Below are positions 17,935-25,183 of a stretch of 64,000 nucleotides of DNA, in pieces. A model generated the notes under the pieces. That model made no database searches and was not told the origin of the DNA. It saw only the letters and a program-made list of their open reading frames with translations. Positions within the stretch are counted from its first letter, which is position 1; the number at the start of each line of letters is the position of its first letter. The translations under genes and the position numbers were made by a program. This DNA is from G963676095 sp963676095. GTDB lineage: Bacteria > Bacteroidota > Bacteroidia > Bacteroidales > Prolixibacteraceae. Location: NCBI GenBank assembly GCA_963676095.1, contig OY781040.1:6944001-7008000 (forward strand), written 5' to 3'.

Positions 17935-18834
17935 TTAAGCTACATTATCAACAAGCCTGCCGATAATGTAGCTTATCCATAATCCAGGTCCGTTTAGCGG
18001 GTCAAAATCAACCCACGCTGATTTCATCTGAGAAATTTCCGATCGCCAGAGCCCATCCTTATATCTCTTCTTTTTCAATATTTCAATCGCATCGTTGCAA
18101 CGTAAATCATCATACAGGCCATTAGACTTAAGAAGCGTCAGTATTTCAATCAGATTGGATTTATAAGAATATGGATAGAAATTCTTTATCATTGAATTTT
18201 CTATCGGCTGACCAGATGATAATCTCCTGAATACATTGTGTTTTAAGATATACTCCAATCCTTGCTCTAGTTTCATATCAATTTCATAAGAACTGCCGAA
18301 CTTTTTTCTGTATTCTGTAAGCGAAATCATGGATTTTACAATTCCGTAAAAGCAAGGCGTTTTTCTCATGCACCCGCCAAAACGGGTATATAAATCTGTT
18401 CCCGTCCATTTACACTCCAATCCTCTTTCCGTACTTTGATATGCGAGAATCCACTGTATCCCGGTCTGTATTTTCTTCCGCTCATTGCATCCAAGTTTAA
18501 TAAGTAACGTTGTGATCATCGCATTATGGCAGGCCAGGATACCATTTCTCTTACCTGTCAATGAAAATCCTTCCGGGGTACAGGTTTTACAGGTCAACAG
18601 ATTCATCCAATTCTGAACTGTCTCAATTGAGCCGACAAATGGAATCTCTGATAATTCTACCAATCGCCACTCGTATGCACGAATGCCCACGAATAATTCC
18701 GGCTTTTGCTTAGGCTCGGCCAGAAGCCTGTTTACGAGCACCGAATTGCCAAGCAATATTTTTGCTCTTTCGCCATCAATCGGCTCCCCGTTATCGCAGG
18801 ACTTTCTTAACGTTAAAGCTGAATCTTCAATCAT
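17935..18834 (-). CDS. Probable alpha/alpha-toroid (prenyltransferase/squalene-cyclase-like) protein
   Basis: A 299-aa soluble protein. I start at the ATG at 18832-18834, whose A overlaps the upstream stop codon (TAATG), a coupling arrangement; a longer frame to 18861 would lie inside the upstream gene. Repeats resembling the toroid helices are seen (GIQWILAYQS, GLEYILKHN, AIEILKKK) with paired cysteines (LLTCKTC, GGCMRKTPC). It recalls proteins labelled prenyltransferase or squalene-oxidase repeat. No DxDD cyclase motif is visible, so catalysis is doubtful. Confidence 0.6.
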   Translation of the reverse strand: MIEDSALTLRKSCDNGEPIDGERAKILLGNSVLVNRLLAEPKQKPELFVGIRAYEWRLVELSEIPFVGSIETVQNWMNLLTCKTCTPEGFSLTGKRNGILACHNAMITTLLIKLGCNERKKIQTGIQWILAYQSTERGLECKWTGTDLYTRFGGCMRKTPCFYGIVKSMISLTEYRKKFGSSYEIDMKLEQGLEYILKHNVFRRLSSGQPIENSMIKNFYPYSYKSNLIEILTLLKSNGLYDDLRCNDAIEILKKKRYKDGLWRSEISQMKSAWVDFDPLNGPGLWISYIIGRLVDNVA

Positions 18835-19253
18835 TAGTTGTTTTTTAATGCGATAAACCATTCAAAATCTGATTGCATAACATTATTTCGTTCTGAATCA
18901 TATAATAAAACCCTCACAGTTATCAATGTTCTCTGCTTCGTATTTAGTTCTTCAATTATTTTTATCCTGTCCGTACCCCAAAAACCCGCCTTGGAATAAA
19001 TACTCCCGCGGGCAGGTTTCTTGTATTTTGTTTCAACTTTACGTACAACAGGGAATATTTCTGTTAATTCCTGAAATTCATTGATCAAGAAAAAACCACT
19101 GGACGCTTCCGCAAGGGCAAATTGAGCGCTTGCATGCACTGTCTTTAAGTGATTAAGATATTCCTCCCGTTCTTCCAATGTCAACAAATATTCTATATCT
19201 GATGAAGGTTCTATTCCTATAAACCGATTAAAAGGCAAGTCAAAAACATTCAT
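18834..19253 (-). CDS. Hotdog-fold thioesterase-like protein (DUF4442-type)
   Basis: A 139-aa protein. FDLPFNRFIGIE, EYLNHLKTVHASAQFALAEA and PVVRKVETKYKKPARG follow the PaaI/DUF4442 hotdog thioesterases: the H-x-x-x-x-H-A-s-x-x-x-x-x-x-E helix carries the probable catalytic residues. These enzymes hydrolyse acyl-CoA or acyl-carrier thioesters. Its start overlaps the upstream membrane-protein stop by 4 bp (ATGA) and its stop overlaps the next start by 1 bp, so three genes form a tightly coupled unit. Confidence 0.8.
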   Translation of the reverse strand: MNVFDLPFNRFIGIEPSSDIEYLLTLEEREEYLNHLKTVHASAQFALAEASSGFFLINEFQELTEIFPVVRKVETKYKKPARGSIYSKAGFWGTDRIKIIEELNTKQRTLITVRVLLYDSERNNVMQSDFEWFIALKNN

Positions 19254-19753
19254 AGTCGTGTTTTTTCTGTGTAAAAAAATGGAATTATCAGGCTGGCCAA
19301 CAACATAACGATGTTTAGTGCTCCAAAGACATCTTCCCAGTTTTTTAGTTCCATATATTCAGGGATGACCGCAGAAATCTGTTTTTGCTGAATAGCCATA
19401 TCGGTTACTTTTCCGGCCAATAGTGTAATGTTGATGGCATTGAGGACTATGAGAACTATCAAGATTTGAGCTATTGTAACCCAGGTATTCCTGAAAAATC
19501 CGTATTGCATCCAACTTAAAAAAATAGCACCAATAAAAATGAAGCTTACACCGGGTATAATTAAAATTGACGTAATTCCGGATACAAACAGCCGTTGCAA
19601 GTAAATTGAGTCAATTGAAGGGGCATTTCCTAAAACGACATTCATTACGATGAATGTAAAAATACTTCCTAAGCATAAAATAAATCCAATGATTGAAATT
19701 AACCGGAATACTCTAATCCAAAACTTTGTTTCTTTAATACCTTTTGTTTCCAT
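19250..19753 (-). CDS. Four-helix membrane protein of unknown function
   Basis: A 167-aa protein with four hydrophobic segments (about 14-36, 54-79, 88-110 and 142-160) and a short periplasmic or cytosolic loop between TM3 and TM4 (MAIQQKQISAVIPEYMELKN). No motif recognised; the layout resembles DUF2269-like integral membrane proteins, but that is a guess. It overlaps the downstream thioesterase gene by 4 bp, so it is part of the same transcript. Confidence 0.7.
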   Translation of the reverse strand: METKGIKETKFWIRVFRLISIIGFILCLGSIFTFIVMNVVLGNAPSIDSIYLQRLFVSGITSILIIPGVSFIFIGAIFLSWMQYGFFRNTWVTIAQILIVLIVLNAINITLLAGKVTDMAIQQKQISAVIPEYMELKNWEDVFGALNIVMLLASLIIPFFYTEKTRL

Positions 19754-19819
19754 TGCTTAATTAAATTTCATTTCTCAAAGGAAAGAAGGATTCAGAACAA
19801 ATTGGTTACCATAGGTTAA

Positions 19820-20392
19820 TTAATTATCCACCATCTGGCGTCTTATACGGCTTAATGACTGGGGCGTAACGCCAATAAACGAAGCGATGTAGTACTGAGG
19901 TATCCTTTGTTGAATATGCTTGTATGATTTTAAAAAGTTGAGGTAACGCTGTTCTGCAGAATCAGTGTGTACCGACAGGATGTGCTTGATGGCATTTGTA
20001 AAAATTTCTTCTGTATATAATCGCCCAAAGCGTTCGCCTCCCGATACGTTACTATAAAAAAGTTGCATGTGGCTAAAAGAAATGGAATAAACAACCGTAT
20101 CTTCCAAAGCAACGATGGTCTTATTTGATATTTTTCTATTTATAAAGCTTTCGTAATCACAAACAAAATCATTTTCAGAGCTAAAGTAGAAAGTTTCGTC
20201 TTTCCCGTCATTATTTATGTAATGCCTGAATAAGCCTTGTTCAATAAATGCAAATTCTTTACAAATTTCGCCAGCCTGTAAAAAGCAATCATTCTTTTTT
20301 ATTTCCTTCTTAATAAACAGTTGTTTTATTGAAGAAATATCGGCGTCCGACAAGGATACATACTTTCCGATAGCATTAAACAGGTTTTGCAT
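19820..20392 (-). CDS. Crp/Fnr-family transcriptional regulator
   Basis: A 190-aa protein with an N-terminal cyclic-nucleotide-binding-type beta-roll (FLQAGEICKEFAFIEQGLFR, about residues 36-55) and a C-terminal winged HTH (YIASFIGVTPQSLSRIRR). The canonical cAMP-binding R-S/T is not present, as in most Bacteroidota Crp-like regulators, so the ligand is unknown. It lies 67 bp upstream of the membrane protein/thioesterase/toroid group on the same strand and may control it. Confidence 0.88.
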   Translation of the reverse strand: MQNLFNAIGKYVSLSDADISSIKQLFIKKEIKKNDCFLQAGEICKEFAFIEQGLFRHYINNDGKDETFYFSSENDFVCDYESFINRKISNKTIVALEDTVVYSISFSHMQLFYSNVSGGERFGRLYTEEIFTNAIKHILSVHTDSAEQRYLNFLKSYKHIQQRIPQYYIASFIGVTPQSLSRIRRQMVDN

Positions 20393-20436
20393 ATTTTTAG
20401 AATTAAGCTTCTTAATTGGCTTTGTTCCCTGACATA

Positions 20437-20946
20437 TTAATATTCAATCGTAAGCTTCATTATTACAGAATTATCATTTTGCCCGGTGATTTCAAAATTA
20501 TTCTTTTCCAATATCCGGATTGATGATATATTTGTTTTATCTGTTTCTGCTTTTATTTTCCGTATCTTTTTATTGACGGTTGCCCATTGAATCAATCCCG
20601 ATATTGCTTCGGTCATATAGCCATTATTCCGATAATCATCATCAGTTCCGTATCCTATTTCAACTTCCCCATTTTTATCCGGTTCCCCATGAAAACATAT
20701 CCCGCCAATTATTGCTCTTTTATTTTTCTCAACGATTATCCACATTGTATAAAATAGATAATCTTTCTTTAAATCGGAAAGGTTCGGTAACAAATCATTC
20801 AAAATGGCATCTTGCACTACTTCTTCCATTAAAGATGTTGAAGGTATTAACCCCAAATCTTCTGCTAATTCATATGGAAACTTTATATGCTTTATCAGTT
20901 CATTACCCGACAATGGTTTTAATATTAGCCTTTGTGTTTCTACCAT
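20437..20946 (-). CDS. GNAT-family N-acetyltransferase
   Basis: A 169-aa protein: TQRLILKPLSGNEL at the start, IGGICFHGEPDKNGEVEIGY in strand 4, then GYGTDDDYRNNGYMTEAISG as motif A (the acetyl-CoA-binding loop, with the R-x-x-G-Y-x-T/A variant of RimJ/RimL-type enzymes) and SIRILEKNNFEITGQ near the end. It belongs to the RimJ/YdaF-like group that acetylates protein N-termini or small molecules. It is the first gene of the minus-strand cluster, 45 bp upstream of the Crp/Fnr gene. Confidence 0.87.
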   Translation of the reverse strand: MVETQRLILKPLSGNELIKHIKFPYELAEDLGLIPSTSLMEEVVQDAILNDLLPNLSDLKKDYLFYTMWIIVEKNKRAIIGGICFHGEPDKNGEVEIGYGTDDDYRNNGYMTEAISGLIQWATVNKKIRKIKAETDKTNISSIRILEKNNFEITGQNDNSVIMKLTIEY

Positions 20947-21235
20947 ATTTTTACGATTTGGAGTACTACCCTAATTTTCAATCCCCTGCATTAATCAGTG
21001 CCTTGCCTGAATTAAAATAAAGCTCAAGCCTGAGATCAAGGTTGTTATTGCCATTCTTTAAATAATAAATTGCATAATAAGAATAATTGAACCCTTTGGC
21101 TGTTCCACTTTCCTTTGTTACCGGAAGAGACAGAAAGAGATAAGTTTCCACTGGTGACAAAGTAGGGGGGCCATCGGGATTTTGGAGTACGCTTGTTTGG
21201 ATCTTGTCTCCCATTTTGAATTGTTTATTATTAAC

Positions 21236-21263
21236 TATACTTCATTTGGGATAAATTTCCGCA
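21236..21263 (+). repeat. Left terminal inverted repeat of IS630 element (with TA target)
   Basis: TATACTTC, five variable bases, then GGATAAATTTCCGCA. It matches the reverse complement of 22392-22419 except for the five-base block. The outer TA (21236-21237) is the duplicated target. Confidence 0.85.
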
Positions 21264-22417
21264 CGTTTATTTTCAAAAGATTGGAATTTTAGGGTCAATA
21301 AATTATTCAGATCATCCTTGTATTCTTGATTAATTGATTGAAAGAATGAGGTAATGGCATTATGAAAAAGGGTTGATGTTTCATAATATTTTGCGTACAG
21401 TATTTTTTTCTTAGTGAATTTCCATAAGCGTTCAATAATATTCAGGTTAGGGGAATAGGAAGGTAAAAACAGGAGGGTTATTCCTAATTCCCTTGCTGCA
21501 TTTTCAACTAATTTACAATGCTGATAACGGGCATTGTCCAAAACTATTTTCAGGGGCAAATCCACATAAACTTCCCGGAGTTGTTTAAAAAATGCAATAA
21601 TGGTTTCTGCATTAATAAAAGTAGTATTGTTCAGGGTTATAATTTGTTTTGTAATAGCATCAACAGCTCCCAGAACATTGATCCGGTTACGCCCAGAAGA
21701 TGCTTTGATAAATAAACGGGCAACACACCACAAGGCGCAAATAAAAGGTTCCAGAATAAAATGGGCCGCATCCATAAACAACAGGTGGCATTTCCCGTTT
21801 TGAGCTTCTTCAATGGCTGGTTCCAAGGTTGTTTTCATCCATTGCTGTTGTTTTTTGGCATCTGCTTTTGCCGGGATATGTCCCGTTTTGATATAACGCA
21901 ATCCGTGTCGTTTCATAAAGGCACGCACCTGGGAAGGACTTCGGTCAATACCCGTCATCTTCTCAATACGCCATTTGGCCTCATTGATACTCATCGGGGG
22001 CTGTTTGGTAAAAGATTCCAATATGCTGTCTGCATAGTTTTCCAGTTTACTTTTGTTCGTACCGTAACCAACCTTGCAAAGACTTTCAAAACCCTCTTGC
22101 ACATAGCGGTTAGTCCAATAACCAACCGAATCCCGGTTTAGGTCCGCTAAAACTCCGATCTGCTCATTAGACAGACCTGTGATAATCTTTAAATAAACGG
22201 CCTGTATTCTTTTTTGAACCATTGCATCAGGATAATGATATCTTTCATAATTTAGCCGTTGAATTTCGGCTCCGTCGAGATTTATTGGAAGCATATCTTC
22301 TTTAGATTTTGGGTAGAACTAATTTGATATGCTTCTCTTTTTATTTTACGCCTCTCTTGACAAAGTTTTCAACTTTCTCTTGTTAATTATTTGCGGAAAT
22401 TTATCCCGTGCGAAGTA
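21238..22417 (-). mobile_element. Complete IS630-family insertion sequence (1180 bp)
   Basis: Bounded by near-perfect inverted repeats (TACTTC, variable pentamer, GGATAAATTTCCGCA) and flanked on both sides by TA, the hallmark target duplication of IS630/Tc1-mariner elements. It carries a single full-length transposase on the minus strand whose last codons lie inside the left repeat. The host reading frame is restored exactly when the element and one TA are removed, which fixes the boundaries. A truncated relative lies at about 28.3 kb. Confidence 0.9.
21242..22294 (-). CDS. IS630-family transposase (DDE)
   Basis: A 350-aa protein with N-terminal HTH (SNEQIGVLADLNRDSVGYW), a winged-helix segment (SINEAKWRIEKMTGIDRSPS) and the DDE nuclease: Asp175 in LLFMDAAHF, Asp253 in KIVLDNARYQ and Glu288 in YSPNLNIIERLWK. 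All three catalytic residues and the S-P-x-L-N-x-I-E-x-x-W signature are intact and the length is normal, so the copy looks functional. The C-terminal EIYPK is encoded by the terminal inverted repeat. Confidence 0.93.
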   Translation of the reverse strand: MLPINLDGAEIQRLNYERYHYPDAMVQKRIQAVYLKIITGLSNEQIGVLADLNRDSVGYWTNRYVQEGFESLCKVGYGTNKSKLENYADSILESFTKQPPMSINEAKWRIEKMTGIDRSPSQVRAFMKRHGLRYIKTGHIPAKADAKKQQQWMKTTLEPAIEEAQNGKCHLLFMDAAHFILEPFICALWCVARLFIKASSGRNRINVLGAVDAITKQIITLNNTTFINAETIIAFFKQLREVYVDLPLKIVLDNARYQHCKLVENAARELGITLLFLPSYSPNLNIIERLWKFTKKKILYAKYYETSTLFHNAITSFFQSINQEYKDDLNNLLTLKFQSFENKRAEIYPK

Positions 22418-22419
22418 TA
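22392..22419 (-). repeat. Right terminal inverted repeat of IS630 element (with TA target)
   Basis: Reads TGCGGAAATTTATCC then CGTGC then GAAGTATA; reverse complement of the left repeat apart from the pentamer. TA at 22418-22419 is the second target copy. Confidence 0.85.
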
Positions 22420-22713
22420 AGCCGATCGAAATAGAATCATTTGTTATCTCGTAACAGAATAGTTTATCCCCGATAAAATATAATTTATTTCCTCAAAAGG
22501 TATATTTTTTCCCTGATTTTCCTTCGGTCTCGAATTCATAATCATTAACCGCTCGGGGTTGCCCGAAAGCATCAATAGCCTTGTTAATATCTTCGCCCAA
22601 TACTATTCCGGTTGAAGAAACGAATAAAAAAGCACCTAAGGATTAAGCGTTCGCATGTACACAAGAATCCTCTCTTTATTCTGTTTATTTGGATTATGAC
22701 CGATGTTCATGAT

Positions 22714-22742
22714 ATAAAAAAGTCTCGTTTTTCGCGAGACTT
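22714..22742 (-). terminator. Intrinsic terminator of the cold-shock gene
   Basis: AAGTCTCG (22720-22727) pairs with CGAGACTT (22735-22742), loop TTTTTCG; read on the minus strand it is followed by a T run (from the A run 22715-22719). It lies 27 bp beyond the cold-shock stop codon. Confidence 0.8.
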
Positions 22743-22946
22743 AAAAATTAAATGGTTATTGCCACAACTTACGCAAGTTTCACATTTACCGCATTTAATC
22801 CTTTTTTCCCTTGTTCTAAATCGAACGTTACCTGGTCATTGTCCTGGATCTTGTCTTTTAATCCACTCGAGTGAACAAAATATTCCTTTGAGGTTTCTAC
22901 ATCCTTAATAAAGCCAAAACCTTTTGTTGCATTAAAAAATTTAACA

Positions 22947-22956
22947 GTTCCTTTAT
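22947..22956 (+). repeat. Target-site duplication of IS4 element, left copy
   Basis: GTTCCTTTAT, identical to 24436-24445; immediately abuts the element end CAATGTCG. Confidence 0.85.
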
Positions 22957-24435
22957 CAATGTCGTTTAGTTAGTGATTATTTATAATCGTTTGTAATTCA
23001 TTGAGTACGGCTTCTTTTGTTTTTTGTTTCTGAGGTTTCTTCGCCCGGACCTTATGATTTCGCGGGTGTTCCAGACCAATAAATCAAAAGCATGCAAGGC
23101 TTCCTTGTATTTTTTGTGGATAAAAGTTGGCACTAGTATGTCCATTGTGGTTGCAAGGGCATATGTTCGGTTAATTTTTTGGCCATGTTTGCGGTTTTTG
23201 TCCGCTTCGTATTCAGCAATCACCTTTTCTTCAATTGGATGGGCATAAGCTGCGCTCAATGTCATTAAAAATACCTTGGCGTGAAAATCCTGTTTTACGG
23301 CTTTGGCCGTTTTACCCGAGAAATCTTCCAGTTCAATACGGCTTTTCAACAACTTGTACGCCTCCTCTTCGTTCCACCGGTAATGGTAAAGTTGTTCAAA
23401 ATCGCTGTAAAGATATGTTTTGTCGTCTAGTAGCGATGTGCATAGTATCTCTTTGTCCCCATTTTCGAGTTCGACTTTGATGAGCCTGCACGTTATTTCT
23501 GTATCCAACATGTGAGGGAAATCTTTCAGTTTTGACCTGTCTTTTTTAGGAAGGGAAAAAGTGACAATTCTCTCTTTGTCGGTGCTTTCGGTGAAGTCTT
23601 TCACTTTCAACCACCAATCTTCTTTGAGGCGCACGCAGAATTCAATACCCCTGGCTTTCAATAAAAACAGCAACCAAAAGCTGGGATATCCCCGGTCGAG
23701 CAACAACATGTCGCCAGCATTGACCTTATCCAAATGTTCCATCAATAAATCCCGCTCGCTTGAAGCGTAAGGGGCTATTTGCGAATCGATCGTTATCAAA
23801 TTTAAAGGGTCGTATAATAATGATCCCATGGCTAGCGACCGCGGACTGTCGGCCTTTGGGCCAAATTGGTGAACACCGAACTCTTCAACAACTGTTGGAT
23901 GATTGGGCAATACAAGCCGGGTGCCATCAACAGCCAGCAACCGCATATTGTGCCACACATAGTATTCTGCACCTTCATAAAAATCATTGACGGCTATTTC
24001 GTTCAAATGCTTAAATGCCTCGGGCTTCAGTTTTGCCCGGGCTTGAGTGAACGCGCCTTTGGTCGCTTTCCTAATGTTGAAGTCGCTTTGGGTGGCTTCC
24101 TTGAAGAAGCGGTCCAAATCCCGCTGCATGGAACTTTTAAACTTGAGCACCAACAAGATTATCGTTTTGATCGGTAATTTTCTCTTACGGGTAAATACCC
24201 CTTCTTGGCCGTCTTTAAAACGGCTGCTAAATTGTTCTTTATCAATTTCATCATCGATATGTCCTGTTAATGTTTCCCGATAATCCGGTTTTTTGTTTCT
24301 ACTTGGGTTACCCCCTTTATTCCCCTACAAAATAATCATTAGGGCAAGAATTACAAACTTTTCAAAGTACTATTTTTTATCAAAATCCCTTTAAAATAAC
24401 GCACCTCAGAGCGTTTTCTTAACTAAACGACATTG
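22957..24435 (-). mobile_element. IS4-family insertion sequence (1479 bp)
   Basis: Ends are a 16-bp inverted repeat CAATGTCGTTTAGTTA (left) / TAACTAAACGACATTG (right), flanked by the 10-bp direct repeat GTTCCTTTAT. A 10-12 bp target duplication is typical of IS4. It carries one transposase on the minus strand, the same orientation as the interrupted cold-shock gene. Confidence 0.9.
22981..24339 (-). pseudogene. IS4-family transposase, possibly inactive: in-frame amber near the 5' end
   Basis: The frame from 24324 to 22981 is uninterrupted and homologous-looking throughout: SSRFKDGQEGVFTRKRK, AVDGTRLVLPNHP (first Asp), MLLLDRGYPSFW (second Asp) and YHYRWNEEEAYKLLKSR, an exact Y-x2-R-x3-E-x6-K motif of IS4 transposases. 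The only upstream ATG (24337-24339) starts MIIL followed by TAG (24325-24327). Between that TAG and the first internal ATG (MQRDLDRF, residue after position 24117) there is no ATG or GTG; tandem TTG codons near 24156 would drop the conserved VFTRKRK region. It is therefore either inactivated by a nonsense change or started at a non-standard codon. Confidence 0.65.
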
Positions 24436-24445
24436 GTTCCTTTAT
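24436..24445 (+). repeat. Target-site duplication of IS4 element, right copy
   Basis: GTTCCTTTAT, identical to 22947-22956; next to it (24447-24449) is the cold-shock start codon on the minus strand. Confidence 0.85.
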
Positions 24446-24449
24446 ACAT

Positions 24450-24887
24450 TTTTTTTAATTAAAAAGTAATGCAAGTTACCACGAATAATTAAAAGATACA
24501 GCTCTTTTTTATTTATTTTTTAAGGTAAGAAATGGTAAATCCCGTTGCCGCCCTTTGACGAAAATAACTTTACAGAAGCCCCCTCGTTCTTAATTTTGTC
24601 TTTATTTTTATTTACAGTATGTACATTTCCATGGCTTCCGGGTTCCGGATTGTTTGTGCTAAAAACAATCCGGAACCCGGAAGCGGGACCTGATTGCCAA
24701 AATCAGAAAGGCCATCGGAATTTTGATTAAACGGGTATTCTGCCTGGCTGGTAAAGATAAATTTATCTTTTTCTCTAACTGTTTTTGTCTCGTCTAAAAA
24801 AAGCAAATCTCTAACTTTTTTTGATTCCCCACAACTTTTTAAAGTGATCCGGTACAAACTTTTCCAGGAAAGTGCAGAAACAAAGAA
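24450..24887. other. Gene-poor stretch upstream of the cold-shock gene, containing a long hairpin
   Basis: Apart from the palindrome at 24635-24683 and the probable long 5' leader of the cold-shock gene on the minus strand, I see no gene. A 96-codon minus frame (24612-24902) starts inside the terminator of the tRNA and runs through the hairpin, so I do not regard it as coding. Confidence 0.5.
24635..24683. repeat. Perfect 21-bp inverted repeat (hairpin)
   Basis: The arm 24635-24655 (CTTCCGGGTTCCGGATTG then TTT) is the exact reverse complement of 24663-24683, with a 7-base loop GTGCTAA. Each arm also contains the internal near-palindrome CCGGGTTCCGG. It is not followed by a T run on either strand, so it is not an ordinary terminator. 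Possible REP-type extragenic palindrome or remnant of a mobile element. Confidence 0.8.
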
Positions 24888-24908
24888 GCCTCCCTGTTTC
24901 AAGGAGGC
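24888..24908 (-). terminator. Probable terminator downstream of tRNA-Arg
   Basis: GCCTCC (24888-24893) pairs with GGAGGC (24903-24908), loop CTGTTTCAA; on the minus strand it is followed by TTCTTTGTTTC. It lies about 55 bp beyond the tRNA 3' end. Confidence 0.55.
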
Positions 24909-24963
24909 CCTGTTTCTCTTTTAAAATCAATACTTTCAGAAGTATTTTTTGTTTTTCTTTTTG

Positions 24964-25037
24964 TACCCCGGACGGGATTCGAACCCATGGCCCACAGCTT
25001 AGAAGGCTGTTGCTCTATCCAACTGAGCTACCGAGGC
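24964..25037 (-). tRNA. tRNA-Arg (anticodon TCT)
   Basis: 74 nt on the minus strand. The acceptor stem GCCTCGG pairs with CCGGGGT; D arm GCTCAGTTGGATAGAGC; anticodon arm ACAGC-CTTCTAA-GCTGT with anticodon TCT (reads AGA); T arm ATGGGTTCGAATCCCGT region with the GTTCGAATC loop. CCA is not encoded (ACA follows). The boundary matches a standard class I tRNA. Confidence 0.93.
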
Positions 25038-25168
25038 ATCTTTTTTGCGCTTGCAAATATATAAAAATATCGATGAAAGCAATCGGGCAGAGGGATTTTT
25101 TCAGCTGACCCTTATTTTTAGTTCAACCAGGACAACTTTCCGGGAAGACGTTGATTCCGCTAATTTCT

Positions 25169-25176
25169 TATTTTTG
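25169..25176 (+). promoter_or_regulatory. Bacteroidetes-type -7 box for the MFS gene
   Basis: TATTTTTG (TAnnTTTG) ends 7 bases before the ATG at 25184, so transcription would start at or next to the start codon: a probable leaderless mRNA. The -33 element is not clear. Confidence 0.5.
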
Positions 25177-25183
25177 CAGCGTC

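Larger units (their letters stand above)
20978..22656 (-). pseudogene. Small exported-protein gene split by IS630, with extra nonsense and frameshift lesions
   Basis: On the minus strand, 22656-22420 encodes MRTLN, then after a frameshift LGAFLFVSSTGIVLGEDI (signal-peptide-like) and FGQPRAVNDYEFETEGK. An in-frame TGA follows (after GKKYTF), then GNKLYFIGDKLFCYEI up to the IS. Beyond the IS, 21235-20978 continues VNNKQFKMGDKIQTSVLQN to the end. Removing the IS630 and one TA joins SISIGL to VNNKQF in frame. The NKAIDAFGQP and NKLYFIGDKL segments recall small periplasmic SmpA/BamE-like sensor proteins of the form 'small box, G-x-P, strand', but I do not recognise the family. The gene is dead from at least three lesions. 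Confidence 0.75.
22769..24449 (-). pseudogene. cspA: Cold-shock protein gene (CspA type) interrupted by an IS4-family element
   Basis: Joining 24449-24436 to 22946-22769 on the minus strand gives a 63-aa CSD protein: MYKGTVKFFNATKGFGFIKD with RNP-1 (KGFGFI), then EYFVHSSGLKD with RNP-2 (FVH), and FDLEQGKKGLNAVNV. It is an RNA chaperone/antiterminator of the small OB-fold cold-shock family. The IS4 element entered after codon 2 and duplicated GTTCCTTTAT (plus-strand 22947-22956 and 24436-24445); removing the element and one copy restores the ORF perfectly. Without precise excision the part after the element has no start codon. Confidence 0.88.

Noticed and set aside
24612..24902. 96-codon minus-strand frame near the tRNA
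   Set aside because: It begins inside the tRNA terminator hairpin and runs through the 21-bp inverted repeat; composition looks non-coding.
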